Shown here piece by piece: positions 59,464 through 64,000 of a stretch of DNA of 64,000 bases. A program made the position numbers and the translations under genes. Location of the stretch: the NCBI RefSeq assembly GCF_029894125.1, contig NZ_JARXYZ010000029.1, positions 42,153-106,152 on the forward strand, written 5' to 3'. Numbering within the stretch: the stretch's first letter is position 1; each line of letters begins with the position of its first letter. The notes beneath the pieces were generated by a model. It searched no databases, was not told the origin of the DNA, and saw only the letters and a program-made list of their open reading frames with translations. The stretch is from Kitasatospora sp. MAA19 (GTDB lineage Bacteria; Actinomycetota; Actinomycetes; Streptomycetales; Streptomycetaceae).

Positions 59464-60186
59464 ATGATGGGAGGAGCATCAGCTGCGCGGGAAGCCGCCC
59501 CCAGCTGTGCCGTCACGCTGGAAAACGTGTCGAAAATCCACCCGGGCACGAACGGCCCCACGGCAGTCCTGCGCGAGTTCTCACTCGGTGTTCGAAAAGG
59601 CCGCTTCTGTGCCGTCATGGGAGACGAACGCGCCAGCACGACGGCGCTCCTGGAGTGCATGGCCGGCGTCACCACCCCGTCCACCGGAACGGTCCATTGG
59701 GCCGACAGTGAACGGGGTGCCGTCGGCGCACTCTGGGGTCAACACGAGCCCGTTCACCCGAATGTGACGGTTCGTGAATTCGTCGACCCCGGCACTCCCG
59801 CACTCGGCCGCCGCCAGGCCTGGCAGATCAGTCGGGCCACCCGACTGTGGCACTGGCGGCGGCCGCTGCGGAAGCTGGGCCGGGTCGAGCAGCACAACGC
59901 CATGCTGGCCCGGCTGCTGGCCGCCTCACCACGCCTGCTGCTGGTCGACACCCCGGGACACGACGACTCCCCCGAACTCGCCCGCGCCATCGGCGCCTCG
60001 CTCCGGCGCGCGGTCCGCGCCCTCGACCTCACGGCGGTCCTCGTGACCACCGACCCCGAAGCCGCCGCGTGCGCCGACAGCGTCGTCTTCCTGCGCCACG
60101 GCCGCCTGGCCGACGCTCTCGGCCCCTCCACCCCCGCCGAGATCGCCGACTGCCTCCAGCACCTCCGAAGAGGCCCGGCCTCCTGA
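59464..60186 (+). CDS. ABC-ATPase-like protein with all catalytic motifs lost
   Basis: 240 residues from ATG 59464 (ATG 59467 also possible), with GGGAG upstream. It aligns along its length with MacB/LolD-like ATPases (VTLENVSKIHPG, AVLREFSLGVRKGRFCAVMG, VLVTTDPEAAACADSVVFLRHGRLAD), but Walker A reads GDERASTT (no Lys), the signature region reads LGRVEQHNA instead of LSGGQ, and Walker B reads LLLVDTPGHDD with the catalytic Glu gone. ATP hydrolysis is not expected. The frame is intact and codon use is normal, so it looks like a maintained pseudo-enzyme, perhaps a regulatory subunit. No permease gene is adjacent. Confidence 0.8.
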   Translation: MMGGASAAREAAPSCAVTLENVSKIHPGTNGPTAVLREFSLGVRKGRFCAVMGDERASTTALLECMAGVTTPSTGTVHWADSERGAVGALWGQHEPVHPNVTVREFVDPGTPALGRRQAWQISRATRLWHWRRPLRKLGRVEQHNAMLARLLAASPRLLLVDTPGHDDSPELARAIGASLRRAVRALDLTAVLVTTDPEAAACADSVVFLRHGRLADALGPSTPAEIADCLQHLRRGPAS

Positions 60187-60763
60187 TCCACGCCCCGGCT
60201 TCCCCGGCGCCCTCTCCCCGGGCGCCCACCGGCGCCCCTTCCCGTGGCCCCCTTCCCCGGCGCCCCGGTCACGCAGTGCCCCGGTCGAGCGGGGCCCGGC
60301 ACCTCCCCAGCCCGTCGGTCCCCCGGCCCTCGCGTGCCCTCCCGTGCACGGCGCCGTCGCGTCCCGGACCGTCGCCCGCGCACCCGGCCGACCGGCTGAC
60401 GCACGCTTCACGCCCCGTGCCCCGCGTAGAGGTCGTCCTCCTCCCGGCGTCGGGCCACCTGCTCAGGAACCAGGCCCGGCCGGTCCTGGACCTCCTCCGT
60501 CCGGCCGACGGCACACCGCCCCTCCCCTCCCGGCAGCACTGCGCCCCGGGGCCGGACGCGGCGACGGGCGGCGTCGGCGGCGCCCGGCCCCGGGTTCGGG
60601 TTCGGAGTCGGTCCGCCATCCCGTAGTCCTGAGCGAGGAAGGTGGTCACCTCCTCGGCGTACGGCTGCAGTGCGGGCCGCTGCCCGGCTCGATGGGGGGC
60701 CCGGCGCGTGACCGACGATCAGCCGTGGACTGATCTCTCGGGGGCCGGCAGGAAGATCACGGT
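60187..60763. other. GC-rich stretch without a supported gene
   Basis: Cytosine-rich plus strand with many CCCCGGCGCCCC-like runs. No frame has both a start with RBS and convincing coding sequence. Fragments resembling the end of an alpha/beta hydrolase (VVLLPASGHLL near 60430-60470) might be a gene remnant, but this is weak. Confidence 0.5.
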
Positions 60764-60853
60764 TCACGGCTCAGGCGGGTGGTCCGCAGCCAAGTAGTAG
60801 CGGATGGTCTTCACGGGCAGCCCGGTGCGTGCGGCCAGTTCGCCGATGCCCAC
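60764..60853 (-). pseudogene. merR-family regulator fragment
   Basis: From GTG 60853 the minus strand reads VGIGELAARTGLPVKTIRYY, the canonical MerR helix-turn-helix start, then leaves the family sequence after IRYY and stops ten residues later. Only about 20 of an expected 120 or more residues remain. It diverges from the glycosyltransferase remnant across about 144 bp that keeps a MerR-like spaced promoter area (TTGAACCTCCACC). Truncated by a rearrangement with the GC-rich DNA at 60187-60795. Confidence 0.75.
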
Positions 60854-60997
60854 CGTGTTCCCGCCTTGGGTGCCGTGCGCTTGCGTGTCGTGCGTCAGAG
60901 CCGGTTGAACCTCCACCGCGCGGGAGCCGTTAGCGTCCTCGGCGATCCCCGCCCTCCGGTGTGCTCCGGGGCGGCACTCGCCGAGGAGGATCATCAC

Positions 60998-61156
60998 ATG
61001 CGGATTCTGATCGTCACCGCCGGTTCGCGAGGGGACGTCGCACCCTTCACCGGCCTTGGACGGCGCCTGCTGGACGTCGGCCACCGGGTCACTGTGGCCG
61101 CGCACCCGCCCTTCGCCTCGCTCGTCGGTGGGTGTGGCCTCGGCTATCGGCCGCTG
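60998..61156 (+). pseudogene. glycosyltransferase (GT1/MGT-like), N-terminal fragment
   Basis: ATG 60998 follows GAGGAGGA. The first 53 codons are a canonical GT1 N-terminus (MRILIVTAGSRGDVAPFTGLG, then VGHRVTVAAHPPF and GCGLGYRPL). After codon CTG 61154-61156 the sequence changes to unrelated DNA and stops at 61243. The continuation of the same gene is found in frame at 62372. The gene is split by the element at 61157-62371. Confidence 0.88.
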
Positions 61157-61168
61157 ATAGGGCTCTTT

Positions 61169-61179
61169 GAAATTCCCCA
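61169..61179. repeat. left terminal inverted repeat core of the element
   Basis: GAAATTCCCCA, exact inverted match to 62347-62357, located 12 bp inside the proposed left end. Confidence 0.7.
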
Positions 61180-61302
61180 CCCCTCGCTATGGGTGCGGAC
61201 AGACCTGCTCGCCCAACTTCCCCACCCACCACCTGCACGCTGACTTGCGGACAGGCCCGTAAGGGCTCGCGCGTGCCGCCGTCCGGATGATGAGGTGGCA
61301 CG

Positions 61303-62274
61303 GTGACCAATCATGATGAGGCGGCGACTGTCCGACCGTTGACACTGGCCTGGGTGAGCCGGCACCTGGAGGCCGGCGAGCGGATCGTCGGAGCCGAGGC
61401 GCTGCACGGCGGCGCCACCGCCGACATGCGGAGGCTGACCATCGGCACGCGGGACGGAGGCACCCGGCACCTGGTGCTGCGCTCCTTCGTCGACCCGACC
61501 CGGCAGGGGCCGGCCGAGGACCTCCTGCACAGGGAGGCCGACGCCCTGACCACGCTCACCGGCACCGGCGTGCCGGCTCCCGGACTCGTCGCCGTCGATC
61601 CGACCGCCGCGCACTGCGAGTACCCCTCGCTCCTCATGACCCACCTGCCGGGCCGGACGGTCCTCGACGACGAGGGGCTGGAGACGCGCCTGCCCCTGCT
61701 GGCCCGTCAACTCGTGGCGGTCCACGCGGTGCGGCCGGCCGTCCGGCCCCGGGAGTACGTGGCGCTGACGACCGCCGACACGGTCGTGACCCCCGAGGGC
61801 GCCGACGCCGCGGTCTGGGCCGCCGCGATCGACGTGATCCGCAAGCCCGCGCCGCGCTACGAAGGGCGGTTCCTGCACCGGGACTTCCAGCCCGGCAACG
61901 TGCTGTTTGACCTGCCGCCCGAGGACCCGGCCGGTGCCGCCGGCGCCCGGATCGCCGGCGTCGTCGACTGGGCGGCGGCCTCCTGGGGCCCGGCGGACCT
62001 CGACGTGGCGCACTGCTCCACCAATCTCGCACTGCTGCACGGCCCGGCGTGGGGCCTGCGCTTCACCGAGGCGTACCAGGAGGCCGGCGGGATGCTGGCC
62101 GCGGCCGCGGACGAGCGGCTGTACTGGCAGGTGCGGGAGCCACTGGCGTTCTCGGAGGAAGTGCAGTGGGTGGCGCAGCCGTGGCGGGAGGCAGGACGGA
62201 CCGAGCTGACGACACGAGCCGTGGAGGAGCGGCTGGATGCCTATGTCACCTCCCTGATGGACGCGCTGGGCTGA
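61303..62274 (+). CDS. aminoglycoside/macrolide-type phosphotransferase (APH family), passenger gene
   Basis: 323 residues. Kinase-like catalytic loop FLHRDFQPGNVLF (HRDxxxxN) and the metal-binding motif GVVDWAAASWGPADLDVAH are intact; the N-lobe is also present (GTRHLVLRSF). Members phosphorylate small molecules, often antibiotics, using ATP or GTP. It is the only gene of the inserted element that splits a glycosyltransferase gene, so it has been brought in by transposition. GTG 61303 is preceded by GATGAGGTGGCACG, a weak RBS. Substrate unknown; antibiotic resistance is possible but homologues have other small-molecule substrates. Confidence 0.85.
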   Translation: MTNHDEAATVRPLTLAWVSRHLEAGERIVGAEALHGGATADMRRLTIGTRDGGTRHLVLRSFVDPTRQGPAEDLLHREADALTTLTGTGVPAPGLVAVDPTAAHCEYPSLLMTHLPGRTVLDDEGLETRLPLLARQLVAVHAVRPAVRPREYVALTTADTVVTPEGADAAVWAAAIDVIRKPAPRYEGRFLHRDFQPGNVLFDLPPEDPAGAAGARIAGVVDWAAASWGPADLDVAHCSTNLALLHGPAWGLRFTEAYQEAGGMLAAAADERLYWQVREPLAFSEEVQWVAQPWREAGRTELTTRAVEERLDAYVTSLMDALG

Positions 62275-62346
62275 GCCAAGGCGGTCCGGGGCGCGGCCCC
62301 GACCTCATCGTTTATCGCTCAACCAAGTGGGGAATCGAGCAGACCC

Positions 62347-62357
62347 TGGGGAATTTC
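62347..62357. repeat. right terminal inverted repeat core of the element
   Basis: TGGGGAATTTC, inverted match to 61169-61179, located 14 bp inside the proposed right end. Confidence 0.7.
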
Positions 62358-62371
62358 GGGCATCCCCATCA

Positions 62372-62880
62372 CCGCTGCCGGGCGACCCGTACGAACTGAT
62401 CCGCGCCAGGGCCCGGGCGGCGTCGCCGGAGGAGGCGCGCGCGGCGACGACGGAGTTCCCGGGCCGGCTCGCCGACGGCGTGGTGGCGGCCGTGGTGGAC
62501 GGCACCGACCTGGTGCTCACCGCGCTCGGCCCCGCATCGCTCAGCCAGGCGGCCGGCGAGGCCGTCGGCGTCCCCGTCATCGGCACCTACCTCGCACCGG
62601 CCTTCGCCACGCGGGAGTTCCCGCTGCCCGGTCTGCCGGACGGCGACGACCTGGGACCGGAGGGCAACGTCGCCGCAGGCCGGGCGCTGCCGGCCCGGGC
62701 CGGAGCGCTCCAGGACGGGGTCCTGACGCGGCTGCGCACCCGGCTCGGGCTGCCCGCCGCCGCGTCGCAGGTACGGGCAGGGGAGATCCGGCCGGTCTTC
62801 CACGGCTTCAGTCCGCTGGTGGTGCCGCGCCCGGCGGACTGGCCGTCCGAGGTCGAGGTGACGGGCTACTGGTGGCCGCT
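62372..62880 (+). pseudogene. glycosyltransferase, central fragment
   Basis: Continues the frame of the 60998-61156 fragment (PLPGDPYELIRARARAASPEE onwards) through the middle of a GT1 enzyme to VTGYWWPL, then ends abruptly at the stop codon of the opposite-strand DeoR-type gene. The C-terminal NDP-sugar-binding half (over 150 residues) is missing. So the gene suffered both an insertion and a 3' deletion and cannot be functional. Confidence 0.85.
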
Positions 62881-63639
62881 TCAGGCCCGCAGGACCCGTA
62901 CGCCGGCGGCCGTGACGGCCTGCTCCTGGGCGTCGGTCAACTGGTCGTCCGTGACGAGCTCGTGGATGTCCGGGAGCGGGCAGATCTCCGCGAAGGTGAC
63001 CCGACCCACCTTGCTGCTGTCCGCCAGGACGACGGATCGGGCCGCGCTGCGCAGGAAGGCCCGGTCCGTGGTCGCCTCCATCTCGTCGTGCGTGGTGCAG
63101 CCCTCGCTCGCGGTCAGGCCGTCCACGCCGATGAAGGCGAGGTCCAGGTGGTACTGCGAGAGCATCCGCTCGGCCGCCGGTCCGACCAGCTCGTAACTCG
63201 CCGTCCTGGCGATGCCCCCGACCACGACCAGGCGGATCTCGGGCCGGACGATCAGATCGGCGGCGATGTTGACGGCATTGGTCACGATGGTGACCCCGCC
63301 GCGGTCGGCGAGCACCCTCGCCAGTTCGCCGGTCGTCGTGCCACCGGTCAGCCCGACCACGGCGCCGTCCGGGACCAGGCTCCCGGCGGCGAGGGCGATC
63401 CGCCGCTTCTCGGCCTGCCGCGTCCCGCGCCGGTGGCGCAGCGGCAGCTCCAGGCCGACCGCGCCGGTGACCGCACCGCCCCGCGTACGGTGCAGCAGCC
63501 CCTGGTCGTGGAGCTCCTGGAGGTCGCGCCGGATGGTGGCGGTCGAGACCTCCAACAGCCCGGCCAGCGCGTGCACATCGGCACTGCCCTCCTCGGTCAC
63601 GTGCGCGAGGATCCGGGCCGTACGGTCAGCTTTGAGCAT
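62881..63639 (-). CDS. DeoR/GlpR-family sugar-responsive repressor
   Basis: 252 residues. N-terminal helix-turn-helix typical of the family (ADRTARILAHVTEEGSADVHALAGLLEVSTATIRRDLQEL, read as motif) and a DeoR-C sugar-phosphate sensor domain (GLTGGTTTGELARVL, TNAVNIAADL, GVDGLTASEGCTTHDEMEA). The divergent neighbour is a nagA-like gene, so it probably represses amino-sugar use, like AgaR. The DNA just beyond its stop is the broken glycosyltransferase, so its downstream neighbour was replaced by rearrangement. Confidence 0.9.
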   Translation of the reverse strand: MLKADRTARILAHVTEEGSADVHALAGLLEVSTATIRRDLQELHDQGLLHRTRGGAVTGAVGLELPLRHRRGTRQAEKRRIALAAGSLVPDGAVVGLTGGTTTGELARVLADRGGVTIVTNAVNIAADLIVRPEIRLVVVGGIARTASYELVGPAAERMLSQYHLDLAFIGVDGLTASEGCTTHDEMEATTDRAFLRSAARSVVLADSSKVGRVTFAEICPLPDIHELVTDDQLTDAQEQAVTAAGVRVLRA

Positions 63640-63880
63640 GCGGGGAGTTTAGACGACACCCCTGCGCGGCGGGCCGTCGGCGACCTTGGGACGCCTGCGA
63701 CCTGCGCCGCCACGATTCGCGCGGCGTCGAGTCCATCAATTCGCGTGCTCAATATTGACTGGAATGCAGCACCAATGCTCAACTCTGGTCGAGATCATCG
63801 ACCCCCTCGGACAGCACGAGGCCCCGACGACGGGATCGCCGACCGCAGTGCTGCCCGTCCCGTCCCTGGAGGCGACCACC
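63640..63880. promoter_or_regulatory. divergent promoter/operator region, deoR-like / nagA-like
   Basis: About 240 bp, less GC-rich in the centre. It contains the perfect 10-bp palindrome TCAATATTGA (63749-63758) and a nearby direct element ATGCTCAAC (63775-63783) that repeats the TGCTCAA of the palindrome flank. These are good candidates for the operator of the DeoR-family protein. Confidence 0.6.
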
Positions 63881-64000
63881 GTGGGCATGGACCGTACCGT
63901 CTTGGCCGGGGCCCGGCTGGTCCTGCCCGGCGCCGTCGTCGAGGGCGACCGCCTGGCCGTCGAGGGCGACCGCATCGCCGGCCTCGGCGGCGAGAGCGAA
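63881..64000 (+). CDS. nagA-like amidohydrolase, N-terminal start, partial
   Basis: The last 40 codons of the window read VGMDRTVLAGARLVLPGAVVEG and then VEGDRIAGLG, the usual first beta-strands of N-acetylglucosamine-6-phosphate deacetylases. GTG 63881 has GGAGG about 9 nt upstream; ATG 63887 is an alternative. The rest lies outside the window, so the exact amidohydrolase type is not certain. Confidence 0.7.
   Translation, partial: MGMDRTVLAGARLVLPGAVVEGDRLAVEGDRIAGLGGESE

Larger units (their letters stand above)
61157..62371. mobile_element. 1.2-kb transposase-less element carrying a phosphotransferase gene
   Basis: It interrupts the glycosyltransferase reading frame between RPL and PGDPYELIR. 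The hexamer CCGCTG occurs at both junctions (61151-61156 and 62372-62377), as a 6-bp target duplication would. Near the ends an exact 11-bp inverted repeat GAAATTCCCCA / TGGGGAATTTC is found at 61169-61179 and 62347-62357, and a second inverted pair (CTTCCCCAC near 61217; GTGGGGAAT near 62328) lies just inside. The only gene inside is a phosphotransferase; no transposase is present. This fits a mobile insertion cassette mobilised in trans. Exact ends are uncertain by a few bases. Confidence 0.7.

Noticed and set aside
60418..60520. Hydrolase-like C-terminal fragment (VVLLPASGHLL)
   Set aside because: The match is a short, common pattern in GC-rich DNA; no upstream part of the gene is present.
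60708..60797. Short plus-strand frame starting VTDDQPWTDLSG (29 codons)
   Set aside because: It has a G-rich stretch upstream but no homology that I recognise and lies in decayed DNA overlapping the merR remnant; too weak to call.

Overview
The window is very GC-rich (roughly 70-75% by eye), with GTG starts, ATGA-type stop/start overlaps and strong third-position G/C bias. This fits a Streptomyces- or Kitasatospora-like actinomycete. Most of it (1-56.2 kb) is secondary metabolism on the minus strand. I find no rRNA, tRNA or CRISPR array.

Layout in the minus-strand reading direction: (a) 56.2-50.6 kb, leuC-leuD-aminotransferase-TauD dioxygenase-MFS exporter, tightly overlapped. (b) 50.6-45.0 kb, a convergent pair of export/sensing units: a two-component system on the plus strand and an ATPase-permease ABC exporter on the minus strand. 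(c) 44.7-19.2 kb, a penicillin-binding-protein-type hydrolase, three NRPS genes with six modules in total, and a type II thioesterase. (d) 19.0-12.5 kb, a PyrH-like tryptophan halogenase, cation/proton antiporter, flavin reductase, LeuA paralogue and MocR regulator. (e) 12.4-1 kb, a KAS III-like enzyme, discrete ACP, acyl-CoA dehydrogenase, FkbH-like HAD enzyme and hydroxyacyl-CoA dehydrogenase (a hydroxymalonyl-ACP-type extender set), then a stand-alone A-PCP, a KS-(dead AT)-ACP-C protein, and the start of another NRPS running off the window.

Read collinearly, block (c) codes for a hexapeptide Gly-L-X2-D-X3(Val/Ile-like)-D-X4-L-X5-D-X6. There is no thioesterase domain; the line ends in an epimerase, and the stand-alone PBP-like enzyme is the obvious head-to-tail cyclase (SurE class). 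The halogenase would supply 5-chlorotryptophan. LeuA/LeuC/LeuD plus the aminotransferase could lengthen a branched 2-oxo acid (homoleucine-like), and the SyrP-like dioxygenase could beta-hydroxylate a residue. This combination recalls chlorinated cyclic hexapeptides of the longicatenamycin/ulleungmycin type; that comparison is from memory. Whether block (e) belongs to the same product or is a second, adjacent cluster is open.

Downstream (56.4-60.2 kb, plus strand) is a compact set of poorly known genes: a small lipoprotein, a 36-residue membrane peptide, a regulator-like protein without its DNA-binding domain next to its full-length ArsR-type paralogue, and an ABC-ATPase-like protein that has lost every catalytic motif. 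Two of them are preceded by an identical 20-bp palindrome. At 60.7-62.9 kb lies a decayed stretch: a broken merR and a glycosyltransferase gene split in frame by a 1.2-kb transposase-less element that carries a phosphotransferase gene. The window ends in a deoR-type regulator and the start of a divergent nagA-like gene.
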